A stretch of 12,876 nt of DNA. Origin: UBA668 sp046052275 (GTDB lineage: Bacteria > Actinomycetota > Acidimicrobiia > Acidimicrobiales > Ilumatobacteraceae). Positions 1-11,284 of this stretch are shown piece after piece; the first letter of the stretch is position 1, and every line of letters starts with the position of its first letter. A program made the position numbers and the translations under genes. The stretch lies in NCBI GenBank assembly GCA_046052275.1, contig JBJOMQ010000059.1, forward strand, positions 1 through 12,876, written 5' to 3'. The notes beneath the pieces were generated by a model, which saw nothing but the letters and a program-made list of their open reading frames with translations, had not been told where the DNA came from and did no database searches.

Positions 1-2510
<2,510 letters not shown>

Positions 2511-2519
2511 CGGGGGCCG

Positions 2520-2525
2520 AGTCTA
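2520..2525 (-). promoter_or_regulatory. Putative -10 element of leuS
   Basis: On the minus strand this reads TAGACT, a TANNNT match, ending 9 bases before the leuS ATG. A start site about 7 bases downstream would leave a leader of at most a few bases. I see no convincing -35. The motif and distance are seen; promoter function is inferred from the same arrangement at other genes in the window. Confidence 0.45.
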
Positions 2526-2611
2526 CGGAACAGCGCCGATGCAGGCCCTGAACGGGCAGTGCGGCCGCGGCCGCGCTGATGCCGGTCGGGTGGTCGGCCG
2601 GACGCCCGCAC

Positions 2612-2617
2612 TAGGTT
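2612..2617 (+). promoter_or_regulatory. Putative leaderless -10 element of the acyl-AMP ligase gene
   Basis: TAGGTT (TANNNT) ends 7 bases before ATG 2625, so transcription would begin at or next to the start codon. The in-frame TTG at 2616 overlaps the hexamer and is therefore unlikely to be the true start. No clear -35 is visible. Confidence 0.55.
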
Positions 2618-2624
2618 GATCCCC

Positions 2625-4321
2625 ATGGCCGACAGCATCGTCGAGCGGCTCGTTGCCGCTGCCGAGCGCCCCACGGGGGTGCGGTTCGTGGGGCACAGCG
2701 TGCTGCCCGCCGACTGCGCCGAGGGAAGCGTCTTCGTGCCGTGGGCGCAGGTGCAGCGCGATGCCCAGGTGGTCGCGGCAGCGCTGCAGGCTCGCGGCCT
2801 GGTGCCGGGCGACCACGTGGCAATCCTTGGTCCGACGTCGCGGCCGCTCATCACCATCATCCGCGGCTGCTGGCTGGCCGGCTGCGCCAGCATGGTGCTG
2901 CCGCTGCCGATGCGTATGGGCTCGCTCGAGTCGTTCATCGAGGGCACCCGCTCGCGCATCCGCCACGGTGACGCCAAGCTGGTGCTCATCGATGAACTCC
3001 TCGCCGGCTTCTACGAGTCGGCGCCGGGTGATCCGCCGATCGAGCCGATGGCGTCGGTGCTGCCGGGTGCCGAGGGCGCGCCGTCGCCCGAGGCATGGGT
3101 GCGGCCCGACGACGACCCCGACCGCCTCGTGATCCTGCAGTACACGAGTGGCTCCACCAGCGAGCCCAAGGGAGTGATGATCCCCGACCGGGTGCTGCGC
3201 GCCAACATCGACGCCTGCTCGGCAGCGGCGTCGCTCACTGCCGACGAGGTGATGGTGAGTTGGCTGCCGCTCTACCACGACATGGGCCTCGTCGGATTCC
3301 TGTCGATCCCGATGACCGCGGGCGTGCAACTCGTGCAGGCCGCGCCGCAGGACTTCCTCGCCAAGCCGGGGGCGTGGCTGCAGTGGATCAGCGACTGGCA
3401 CGGCACCGCCACCGCTGGGCCCAACTTCGCATGGGTGCTGGCGACGAGGGCGCTCGGCCGCATGGAGGGCCTCGACCTGTCGTCGCTCACGCTGGCTCTC
3501 AGCGGCGCCGAACCTGTCGACCCGAACGCGGTCGAGGCCTTCGTCGCTGCGGCGTCGCGGTTCGGCTTCCGCGCCGAGGGGGTGTTCCCGGCGTTCGGCA
3601 TGGCCGAGGTGGCCATCGGCGGCTCGTTCCCGCCCCGCAACCGAGGAATGCGCACCGACTCGGTCGACCGCATCGCGCTCGAGCGCGAGCGGGTGGCGCG
3701 GCCGATGCGCATCGAGGACGCCGACGAGGAGCTCGACGTGCGCCGGCTGCCGTTGCTCGGCACTGCGGTGCCGGGTCTCGAGATGAAGGTCGTCGATCCC
3801 GAGACGTACGTCGAGTTGCCCGAGCGCGCCGTGGGCGAGCTGCTGCTGCGCGGCACCTCGGTGACACCCGGCTACTACAAGCGCCCCGACGCAACGGCGG
3901 CGCTCTTCCGCGACGGATGGCTGTGCACCGGCGACCTTGCCTACATGGTCGACGGCGAGCTCGTGCTGTGCGGCCGCATCAAGGACGTCATCATCGTCGG
4001 CGGTCGCAACGTCTTCCCCGAGGACATCGAGCGTGCCGTCGGCGTGCTCGACGGCGTGCGTGCTGGCAATGTCATTGCCTTCGGCGTCGAGGGCTACAAG
4101 GGCAAGGAGAGCGTCGTGGTGGTGGCCGAGGTACGCGCCGACGACATCGAGGCCGTTCGCCACGCCGTGCACCACCGCACGCTCGACGTGTGCGGGCTGC
4201 CGCCGCGCGATGTCATGCTGGTGCGGCCAGGCACGCTGCCGAAGACATCGAGCGGAAAGCTGCAGCGGGCCAAGTGCCGCGAGCTGTACCTTGCCGAGCA
4301 ACTGGAACTCGTGGAGGGATG

Positions 4322-4322
<1 letters not shown>
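2625..4322 (+). CDS. Fatty acyl-AMP ligase (FAAL/FadD-like adenylate-forming enzyme)
   Basis: Predicted to activate a fatty acid with ATP to an acyl-adenylate; FAALs normally hand this to an acyl carrier or other acceptor rather than to CoA. The 565-residue length fits the family. Visible: the P-loop-like motif YTSGSTSEPKG at 173-183 preceded by LQ, as is typical of FAALs; LPLYHDMGL; FGMAE at 324-328; TGD with Asp 437; and LPKTSSGKLQR with the catalytic C-terminal Lys 545. A stretch after FGMAE, about residues 345-372 with VDRIALE, resembles the FAAL-specific insertion that separates these from acyl-CoA ligases. ATG 2625 is chosen over TTG 2616 because a -10 hexamer covers the TTG. The stop codon overlaps the start of the downstream amidohydrolase. 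No carrier protein or polyketide synthase gene is nearby, so the acceptor is unknown. CoA-ligase activity is the main alternative. Confidence 0.85.
4313..4317 (+). promoter_or_regulatory. Shine-Dalgarno site for the amidohydrolase, inside the ligase 3' end
   Basis: GGAGG lies within the last codons of the acyl-AMP ligase. It is 4 bases before ATG 4322 but only 1 base before ATG 4319, so it favours the second ATG. It indicates translational coupling. Confidence 0.65.
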
Positions 4323-5375
<1,053 letters not shown>

Positions 5376-5377
<2 letters not shown>

Positions 5378-5393
5378 TCGGGTTCGCCCGGCT
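5376..5393 (+). terminator. Hairpin joining two convergent stop codons (possible terminator)
   Basis: The 15-base gap between the amidohydrolase stop TAG and the helicase stop (minus strand) folds as CGGG-TTCG-CCCG at 5379-5390. On plus-strand RNA the stem extends by a G-U wobble, a G-C and an A-U pair into both stop codons, giving seven pairs and a UUCG loop. There is no T-tract, so it is not a canonical intrinsic terminator. The minus-strand RNA has a C-A mismatch in place of the wobble pair. Confidence 0.4.
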
Positions 5394-8113
5394 CAGCGGT
5401 CGGGCTCGTCGCCGTTGATCTCGGCGAGGAACGCATCGCCGTACTGCTCGAGCTTGGCCGGGCCGATGCCCTTGATGCGGGCCATGTCGGCGCGTGTGCG
5501 TGGCCGGTGCGCTGCGAGGTTGCGCAGTACCGCATCGGGGAACACCACGTAGGCCGGCTTGCCGGCAGCGAGATGGCGGCGCAGGGCGCGGAGGCGCTCG
5601 AAGAGCGGTGCATCGCCCGGTGCCACGTCGGCGGACGGCGTCGCAGTGGTCCTCCGGGTGCCGGCGCCGGTGTCTCGTTGCTGCGCCGGGCGTGACGCGG
5701 GAGGCGACGCGGTGCCCGACGACGCGCCTGGCTCAGAGCCCGACGTAGCGACCCGGTCCGGTGCCGGGGGAGTGCGGCACTCGTCGATGAACGGCGACGG
5801 CCGGTCGCCGGGCACAACGAGCACCTTCCTGCCAGCGCGTGTGATGGCAACGTGGAACAGGCGGCGCTCCTCCTCGATGTCCTCGGCGAGGCGGTGCGGG
5901 AACTGGTCGTCGGCAGCGTGGTGCACCACCACATAGGGCCACTCCTGGCCCTTCACGCGATGCACCGTGGCGAGGGTGACGCCGGCCTCGGCCTGACGCC
6001 GCTCGAGGATCCCAGCGAGCCACGGCTCGAACGACGAAGCATCGGGATGCAGCGCGGCGAGCTGGGCGAGTGCGGTGACGTCGTCGAACTGCGAGGCGCG
6101 GTTCATCCCGTGCCGGTGCCCGTCGAGGCCGGCAATGGCGGTGTCGAGCTTCGTCCGACGGTGGAGCGCGTCGAGCACTGCTGCAGTGGGGCTGCGCTCG
6201 CCGACCAGCCGCTGCAACTCGGCGATGTCATCGGCGAACTCGCGGACGGTGGCCGCATCTCGGGGAGTGTTCAGCCTGTCGGCGAGGCGGTAGAGGCCAT
6301 CGAGCGACGACTGCTCGCCGACCCACTCGGCGATGCGCGGGTGCAGCGAGCGAGCAGGCCGGCGCACTGCCTCGGCGACATCGCGCGGGGTGAGTCGCTC
6401 GCCGCCGGCAGCGAGGCGGAGCCAGGCGAGCGACGCCGCAACCGATGTCCGTCCGAGGAACTCGCTGCCGACACCGCCCGACGTGGGGATGCCGCGCAGG
6501 GCGAGGGCGGCCTGCACCGGTGCGAGCAGCGAGTTGACCCGCACGAGTACTGCGACGTCGGCTGCGTCGACGCCGCGTCCGACGGCGGAGGCGACGGCAT
6601 CGGCGGTGGTGGCCACCGTGTCGGCACCGGCATCAAGGTGCTCGTCCGGCTCGCCGGCCACTGCAAAGCCGTCGGCATCGGCGCGGGCCGCCACGATGCG
6701 CTTCGGAACGCGGCGCGCATTGTGGCGCAGCAGCGTGTCGGCGGCGCGCACGATGCCGCCGGGGCAGCGGTAGTTGGCCTGCAGTGGATGGTCGCCGGCA
6801 CCCGGGAAGTAGCGGTCGTAGTCGATCAGCCAGCCGGGGTCGGCGCCGTTGTAGCCATAGATCGTCTGGTCGTCGTCGCCCACGCCGAACACGGCGCCGT
6901 CGGCTCCGGCGAGCAGCCGGATCAGCAGCAGGTGGGCCGGTGTCAGATCCTGGAACTCGTCGACCAGCAGCATCCGGCAGGCCCGCTGAGCGGCCGATCG
7001 AGTTGCGGGCTCGGTGAGGAGGATCTCGAGCGCCCGGTGGACCTGCTCGTCGAAGTCGAGGGCCTGGCGCCGATGCAGCTCGGCACGGAAGCGGGGCACG
7101 AAGTCTGCAAAGCCCTCGACCTCGCCGTCGTAGCGCGCCTCGATGTCGCTGGGTGATCGCAGTCCGAGCCTCGCTGCAGAGAGTGCCTCGGTCCACGTGG
7201 CGACAGGATCGGCGTTTCGCCGACGTGGGAAGCGCACGAGCTGGCTGATGATGCGCCTCACCTCGGGTTCGTCGAGCGTGGCGAGCGAGCCGGGCTGCGC
7301 CGCGAACGGCGGTCTGCCGTTGACGATGGCGAGCGCGAGCGCGTTGAGGGTGCGCACGTGGATGCCAGGAAGGTCGCCGGTGCGCTCGCGCATCTCCTCC
7401 TCGGCGCGCTTGTTGAACGCGACGAGCGTGACAGCGGACGCAGGGATACGCCACCGGCCGAGCAGATGCCGGGCGCGCTCGGTGAGTACGCGGGTCTTGC
7501 CTGAGCCAGCGGGAGCGATGATGCGTGCGGCACCCGTTGAGTGCGTGACTGCGGCGCGTTGGTCGTCGGCGAGGTCGGTGCCGACCGCGTCGTTGCTGTC
7601 GAAGGGCACGAGCGAGCCGTGCTCGATGCAGATTCGGTGCAGCACGGGCACGCCGTCGAGCGGCGGCGTGAAGCGGATCGGGCCGCCGTCGATCCAGGCT
7701 GCTGTTCCGTCGGGAAGGATGACGTCGGCGCGGTCGTCGGTACTCGGCCGCGCGCCGAGTGCCACTGCCTGTTCGATCGGTTCCCACCTGGCGACGCCCG
7801 AGCGCCAGTCGACAGCCGCGTTGCGCAGCGTTGCGGCGAGGTCGTCGGCATCGAAGCCGAACAGCACCCCAAGTTCGTGGGGCATGCGGCGCTCCCGTCC
7901 CGGTGCGGCGATGGCGGCAGCCAGGTCGGGATGGACCTCGATGACAGCGCCGGTGCGACCGGCGAGGACTTGCCGCAACTCGGCCAGCGCCGTCGTGACG
8001 TCGGTGTTGAGCACGGTGCGCGGCGCAGCGGCCCATCCCGGCGGGGCGGCATCGCCTGGGCCGACGAGCGCCAGCCGGCCGAGCGACGGGTGGCCTGGCG
8101 ACACGGCGGGCAT
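5393..8113 (-). CDS. UvrD/PcrA-like superfamily 1 helicase with C-terminal HRDC domain
   Basis: ATP-dependent 3'-5' DNA translocase of the UvrD/Rep family, likely in DNA repair. The 906 residues contain: Q-motif region LADDQRAAV near 191; Walker A APAGSGKT at 200-207; Walker B LLVDEFQD at 382-389; GDDDQTIYG at 412-420; LQANYRC at 444-450; VTLATVHRVKGQEW at 712-725; EEERRLFHVAITRA at 747-760. A Pro/Ser/Thr/Gly-rich linker, about 784-835, leads to an HRDC domain at about 838-903. This domain order recalls mycobacterial UvrD2, but I see no four-cysteine zinc module, and there is an unassigned N-terminal segment of about 190 residues. The reading frame stays open upstream to 9079, but that stretch lies antisense to the LLM gene. 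ATG 8113 is preferred for its -10 hexamer 7 bases upstream. Stop codons converge with the amidohydrolase. Confidence 0.9.
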   Translation of the reverse strand: MPAVSPGHPSLGRLALVGPGDAAPPGWAAAPRTVLNTDVTTALAELRQVLAGRTGAVIEVHPDLAAAIAAPGRERRMPHELGVLFGFDADDLAATLRNAAVDWRSGVARWEPIEQAVALGARPSTDDRADVILPDGTAAWIDGGPIRFTPPLDGVPVLHRICIEHGSLVPFDSNDAVGTDLADDQRAAVTHSTGAARIIAPAGSGKTRVLTERARHLLGRWRIPASAVTLVAFNKRAEEEMRERTGDLPGIHVRTLNALALAIVNGRPPFAAQPGSLATLDEPEVRRIISQLVRFPRRRNADPVATWTEALSAARLGLRSPSDIEARYDGEVEGFADFVPRFRAELHRRQALDFDEQVHRALEILLTEPATRSAAQRACRMLLVDEFQDLTPAHLLLIRLLAGADGAVFGVGDDDQTIYGYNGADPGWLIDYDRYFPGAGDHPLQANYRCPGGIVRAADTLLRHNARRVPKRIVAARADADGFAVAGEPDEHLDAGADTVATTADAVASAVGRGVDAADVAVLVRVNSLLAPVQAALALRGIPTSGGVGSEFLGRTSVAASLAWLRLAAGGERLTPRDVAEAVRRPARSLHPRIAEWVGEQSSLDGLYRLADRLNTPRDAATVREFADDIAELQRLVGERSPTAAVLDALHRRTKLDTAIAGLDGHRHGMNRASQFDDVTALAQLAALHPDASSFEPWLAGILERRQAEAGVTLATVHRVKGQEWPYVVVHHAADDQFPHRLAEDIEEERRLFHVAITRAGRKVLVVPGDRPSPFIDECRTPPAPDRVATSGSEPGASSGTASPPASRPAQQRDTGAGTRRTTATPSADVAPGDAPLFERLRALRRHLAAGKPAYVVFPDAVLRNLAAHRPRTRADMARIKGIGPAKLEQYGDAFLAEINGDEPDR

Positions 8114-8120
8114 TGGCCGC

Positions 8121-8149
8121 ACCGTACCCACGGGGTGTGCGCCGGTCAG
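8121..8149 (-). promoter_or_regulatory. Putative leaderless promoter of the helicase
   Basis: On the minus strand CTGACC (8149-8144), matching TTGACA at four of six bases, is followed after 17 bases by TACGGT (8126-8121), a TANNNT match. Seven bases then separate it from ATG 8113. The -35 includes the TGA stop of the upstream LLM gene. This is the only promoter in the window with a plausible -35. Confidence 0.6.
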
Positions 8150-9165
8150 GCGGCGCGCAGGTCGGAGAGCACCCGCGCCCAGCGGTCGGGATCGCTCCTG
8201 TAGGGCGCATAGAAGCTGATCCGCTGGATCACGTCGCCGTAGCGGCGGTGCAGCTCGGGGGCCACCTGCTCGGGTGTGCCGACCACGGCGAATGTCTCGA
8301 GGATCTCGTCGGTGATCAGATCGCCCATCGCCGCCCACTCGCCCCGCTTGCTGAGGGTGTTGAGATCGTCCTGGAGATCGCCCCAGCCGTGCAGGTCGAG
8401 CACCCCGCGATAGGCGGGCGTGCTGCCGTAGAACGCGATCTGCTGACGGGTGCCGCGGGCGGCATCGTGCATCTGCTCGTCGCTCGTCCCGGTGACGACG
8501 AAGCTGGGACCGACGATCTCGAAGCCCTCCATGGTCTTGCCTGCCTTCGCTCGTCCCCGTGCGAGCGCCGGCAGCGTGACCTCGCGGAGGTAGCGCTCGG
8601 TGGTGAATCCGTGGCAGATGAACCCGTCGCACACCTCGCCGGCCACCTCGGTCATCAGTTCGCCGACACCGGCGAGGAAGATCTTCGGCACGCCGAAACC
8701 GTCGAGGTCGGATCGATCGGGGGTGAAGAACGGCGTCATCAGCGTGTGCGTGTAGAACTCGCCGCGGAAGGCAAGTGGCGCGCCGGTGAGCCAGGTGTCC
8801 CAGATGGAGCGGATGGCGAGGATCAGTTCGCGCATGCGCGGTGCCGGATGGCTCCACTCCATGCTGAACCGCTTGGTGATGTGCGGCTTGATCTGACTGC
8901 CGAGACCAAGCACGAAGCGGCCCTTCGAGAAGGCCTGGAGGTCCCAGCCGATGTTGGCGAGCGTCATCGGATTGCGGGCGAACGCCACAGCGATCGACGT
9001 GCCGAGTTCGATCGACGCGGTGTGCTCGGCTGCGAGCAGCAGAGGGAAGAACGGATCGTGGCTCGTCTCGGCAGTCCATGCGCCGCTATAGCCGGCCGCC
9101 TCGAGCTCTTGTGCCTGGGCTGCGGCAGCGTGCAGGCTGCCGCCGATTCCTCCGTCGACCTTCAT
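8146..9165 (-). CDS. LLM-class (luciferase-like) oxidoreductase, probably F420-dependent
   Basis: Member of the bacterial luciferase-like TIM-barrel superfamily, 339 residues. Many actinobacterial members use coenzyme F420, and this one resembles the family annotated TIGR03617 from memory. Visible: an N-terminal strand MKVDGGIG, then AGYSGAWTAETSHDPF; the GTSIAVAFARNPMTLA stretch at 55-70; SKGRFVLGLGSQIKPHI at 80-96, typical of the cofactor-binding region; GVPKIFLAGVGELMTEVAGEVCDGFICHGF in two adjoining halves; and VVGTPEQVAPEL near the C-terminus. The substrate is unknown. It lies 63 bases after the PAC2 gene and 32 bases before the helicase, yet has its own leaderless-type -10. FMN as cofactor is the alternative, since no F420 biosynthesis gene is in the window. 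Confidence 0.85.
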   Translation of the reverse strand: MKVDGGIGGSLHAAAAQAQELEAAGYSGAWTAETSHDPFFPLLLAAEHTASIELGTSIAVAFARNPMTLANIGWDLQAFSKGRFVLGLGSQIKPHITKRFSMEWSHPAPRMRELILAIRSIWDTWLTGAPLAFRGEFYTHTLMTPFFTPDRSDLDGFGVPKIFLAGVGELMTEVAGEVCDGFICHGFTTERYLREVTLPALARGRAKAGKTMEGFEIVGPSFVVTGTSDEQMHDAARGTRQQIAFYGSTPAYRGVLDLHGWGDLQDDLNTLSKRGEWAAMGDLITDEILETFAVVGTPEQVAPELHRRYGDVIQRISFYAPYRSDPDRWARVLSDLRAA

Positions 9166-9172
9166 GCGGCCG

Positions 9173-9178
9173 ACGCTA
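9173..9178 (-). promoter_or_regulatory. Putative leaderless -10 element of the LLM oxidoreductase gene
   Basis: Reads TAGCGT on the minus strand (TANNNT) and ends 7 bases before ATG 9165. No clear -35 is seen. A small CGGCG-CTC-CGCCG inverted repeat at 9185-9197 lies just upstream in the same 63-base gap and could end the PAC2 transcript or bind a protein. Confidence 0.5.
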
Positions 9179-9228
9179 GCCGTGCGGCGCTCCGCCGGAT
9201 GCTGTCGGATGGGCCGATGCGACGCCCG

Positions 9229-10110
9229 TCAGGTGCCGCGCTCGCGCAGGAAGCGCTCGACTTCGGCGGCGATGTCGTCGCCGCTCGGCAGCGGACCGCC
9301 CGTCAGGCCCTGCAGGTCGCCGGTGAGCGAGGCATCGTACGCGGCCTCGAGCTGGCGGATCATCGAGTGGTGGTCGTCGTTGCCGGCCACGAGCATGTCG
9401 ATCCGCTCCGACTGGCTGCGCGCCTCGTCGTCGAGATGTGACGTGTCGATGCCGATCCCGGCGGTGTCGCGCAGCGCGTGCAGCAGCGCGATCGACGACG
9501 CGGGGTACGCCATTGCGCTGGCATAGTGCGGCACCTGCGCCCAGAGGCCGAGCGATGGGATTCCGGCGTCGGCAAACGAGTGCTCGAGCAGCGCTGCGGC
9601 GCCTGCCGGGGCATCGAGCGAGCTGCGCAGGTACGGCACCGATGCGACGATGTCGGCCGACGGTGAGGTGACCGACAGCCTCGGCGGGCGAGTGTGCGGT
9701 GCTGCGAACGGGTACGCGCCGAGGCCCACCATCTGCCGCGTCCCGAGCCGCACTGCGATGGAGGTGACGATCCGCGCGAACTCTCTCCAGCGCATGTCGG
9801 GCTCGGGGCCTGACAGCAGCAGCACGTCGCCGCCGTCGGCGACACGGCCCGATCGCAGTTCGAGATCGCCCCACGACAGGCGGGTGCTCACGCCGTCGCG
9901 CAGCTCCATGATCGGCCGGCGGGCGCGGTAGTCGATGAACGTGTCGCCGTCGAACGTCAGCAGCGGCTGCGCGTCGCTCGCTGCGGCAACGGCGGCAAGC
10001 GCCGCAGCGGCTGCGCCGCCGGCGTCGATCCATCCCTGCATGGCGACCACGAGCACGGGACGGTCGAGCGACGGCAGATCGCCGTGCACTTCGTACGGTT
10101 GCGAATCCAT
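9229..10110 (-). CDS. PAC2 family protein (bacterial proteasome-assembly-chaperone-like)
   Basis: The 293 residues match the PAC2 (DUF75) fold found across actinobacteria and related to archaeal and eukaryotic proteasome assembly chaperone 2; the molecular role of the bacterial members is not established. Supporting features are the opening PVLVVAMQGWIDAGGAAAA at about 18-36, DYRARRP with a following ELRDG, the core GLGAYPFAAPHTRP, SLGLWAQVPHYASAMAYP, and a charged C-terminal tail from about 273. There is no signal peptide or membrane helix. ATG 10110 is preceded by a GGAG Shine-Dalgarno 6 bases upstream and no TANNNT element, which fits an operon-internal gene read through from the kinase 54 bases upstream. 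No proteasome gene is in the window, so a link to the proteasome is only by family. Confidence 0.85.
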   Translation of the reverse strand: MDSQPYEVHGDLPSLDRPVLVVAMQGWIDAGGAAAAALAAVAAASDAQPLLTFDGDTFIDYRARRPIMELRDGVSTRLSWGDLELRSGRVADGGDVLLLSGPEPDMRWREFARIVTSIAVRLGTRQMVGLGAYPFAAPHTRPPRLSVTSPSADIVASVPYLRSSLDAPAGAAALLEHSFADAGIPSLGLWAQVPHYASAMAYPASSIALLHALRDTAGIGIDTSHLDDEARSQSERIDMLVAGNDDHHSMIRQLEAAYDASLTGDLQGLTGGPLPSGDDIAAEVERFLRERGT

Positions 10111-10116
10111 TGGTGT

Positions 10117-10120
10117 CTCC
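10117..10120 (-). promoter_or_regulatory. Shine-Dalgarno site of the PAC2 gene
   Basis: GGAG on the minus strand, 6 bases before ATG 10110. It contrasts with the leaderless-type starts of the neighbouring genes and supports reading this gene as the second of an operon. Confidence 0.6.
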
Positions 10121-10164
10121 AGTGTCGCCTCTGTCGGCGCGGTGATGGCGAGTCGTGCCCGCCG

Positions 10165-11253
10165 TCAGGGCGTGGGGATCTCTGCCAGCAGCGACTCGGC
10201 AGTGGCTGCTGCCGCCTCGACCTGCTGGCGGAACGGCTCGAGCTCGCTGCGATGGCGCTCGCCCATTGCGCCGGCGAGATACCTCGAGTACACGCCTTCG
10301 AGGATGCAGGCCAGCTTCCAGTAGGCGAACGACACGTAGAACGGCAGCGACGAGAGGTCGCGACCGCTCACTGCGGCATATCGCTCGGCCAGCTCGGCCC
10401 GGTCGGGAAACCCCGGTGCCGTGGTGGCGCTGCCGACCCACGCCGACGACGAGTCGCCCGGGCCGGTCCAATACACCATCAGGAGGCCGAGGTCGGCGAG
10501 GGGATCGCCGAGCGTGCAGATCTCCCAGTCGAGGACCGCCACCACCGTGCCGTCGTCGTCAAGGATGGTGTTGTCGAGCCGGTAGTCGCCGTGGACGACC
10601 GTCGCCGGCCCCTGACGGGGGATCCTCGCAGCGAGCGCGTCGTGCACGCGGTGCACTGCGGGCAGGTCGGCGGTGTGCTGGTCGTTCCACTGCGCGTACC
10701 AGCGAGCCAGCTGGCGGGCGATGTACCCGTCGTGGCGGCCGAGGTCGGCGAGACCCGCAGCGTCGAGGTCGACGGCGTGGATGGCGGCCAGGGTGTCGAC
10801 CAGCGACTCGGCTGCGTGCCGACGACGCTCAGGCGACAGGATCGCCTCGGCCGCGGCGCGGTCGCGGATGACGTGGCCGTCGACAAAGCGCATCACGTAG
10901 AACGGCGCATCATTGACAGCCGGGTCGTCGCACAGTCCCAGTGCCTCCGGCACCGGCACGGCGCTGTGGCGGAGGCCGGCGATGATCCGGTGTTCGCGGG
11001 CCATGTCGTGGGCGCGGGGGAGCAGGCGGCCGAGGGGAGGACGGCGCAGCACGTACTGCGCCCCATCGCCGCCCGCGACCCGGAAGGTGAGATTCGAGTG
11101 GCCGCCGGCGATGGTCTCGAAGCGGAACGGGGCGACCGCGCCGGGCACGTGCGCAACGAGCCACTCCGACACCTCGCGCAGCCGTATTCCCGGCGGCGTC
11201 TCGAGCGGCCCGAGCCCGGCGGCGTCGGCCGCCGGCGGCTGCTCGGCAGGCAT
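10165..11253 (-). CDS. APH-fold kinase of the ACAD10/11-like family
   Basis: Aminoglycoside-phosphotransferase-fold small-molecule kinase, 362 residues. Visible: the nucleotide loop AGGHSNLTF at 49-57; YVLRRPP at 67-73, where family members often have Arg; the catalytic loop HGDYRLDN at 221-228 with Asp 223 and Asn 228; and the metal-binding LDWEICTLGDPLADLG with Asp 242. The pattern matches the kinase domains fused to acyl-CoA dehydrogenases in ACAD10/11, which act in 4-hydroxy acid breakdown, rather than true antibiotic-resistance kinases. Here it stands alone with no dehydrogenase in the window, so the substrate is inferred only by family. The open frame could extend to 11508, but that would run through the divergent thioredoxin gene; ATG 11253 is chosen because it forms one end of the promoter palindrome and has a -10 hexamer 6 bases upstream. 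It is probably co-transcribed with the PAC2 gene. Confidence 0.85.
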   Translation of the reverse strand: MPAEQPPAADAAGLGPLETPPGIRLREVSEWLVAHVPGAVAPFRFETIAGGHSNLTFRVAGGDGAQYVLRRPPLGRLLPRAHDMAREHRIIAGLRHSAVPVPEALGLCDDPAVNDAPFYVMRFVDGHVIRDRAAAEAILSPERRRHAAESLVDTLAAIHAVDLDAAGLADLGRHDGYIARQLARWYAQWNDQHTADLPAVHRVHDALAARIPRQGPATVVHGDYRLDNTILDDDGTVVAVLDWEICTLGDPLADLGLLMVYWTGPGDSSSAWVGSATTAPGFPDRAELAERYAAVSGRDLSSLPFYVSFAYWKLACILEGVYSRYLAGAMGERHRSELEPFRQQVEAAAATAESLLAEIPTP

Positions 11254-11259
11254 GCCCGC

Positions 11260-11265
11260 ACGGTA
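11260..11265 (-). promoter_or_regulatory. Putative leaderless -10 element of the kinase gene
   Basis: Reads TACCGT on the minus strand (TANNNT), ending 6 bases before ATG 11253. It is the mirror image in position of the thioredoxin element at 11273-11278. Confidence 0.55.
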
Positions 11266-11272
11266 CCGCCGG

Positions 11273-11278
11273 TATGGT
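11273..11278 (+). promoter_or_regulatory. Putative leaderless -10 element of the thioredoxin gene
   Basis: TATGGT (TANNNT) ends 6 bases before ATG 11285. The intervening GCGGGC is identical to the bases between the kinase -10 and its start codon on the other strand. Confidence 0.6.
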
Positions 11279-11284
11279 GCGGGC

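Noticed and set aside
2561..2574. Perfect 14-base palindrome GCGGCCGCGGCCGC between leuS and the ligase
   Set aside because: Low-complexity G+C sequence in a GC-rich genome, not aligned with either putative -10; it could be an operator but nothing else supports that.
2523..4301. 592-codon minus-strand open frame opposite the acyl-AMP ligase
   Set aside because: A shadow of the ligase, with a His/Arg-rich composition and no recognisable domain; the ligase motifs are complete on the other strand.
4319..4321. Alternative amidohydrolase start at ATG 4319
   Set aside because: Only one base separates it from the GGAGG site, so ATG 4322 is better placed; the difference is one residue and cannot be settled from sequence.
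5852..8219. Long plus-strand open frames (5852-7156, 7143-8219) opposite the helicase
   Set aside because: Antisense artefacts of a GC-rich gene, without motifs, promoter or ribosome site.
8114..9079. Upstream extension of the helicase frame to 9079
   Set aside because: It runs in another frame through the whole LLM gene, its composition is Arg-rich and unlike a domain, and ATG 8113 has a well-placed promoter.
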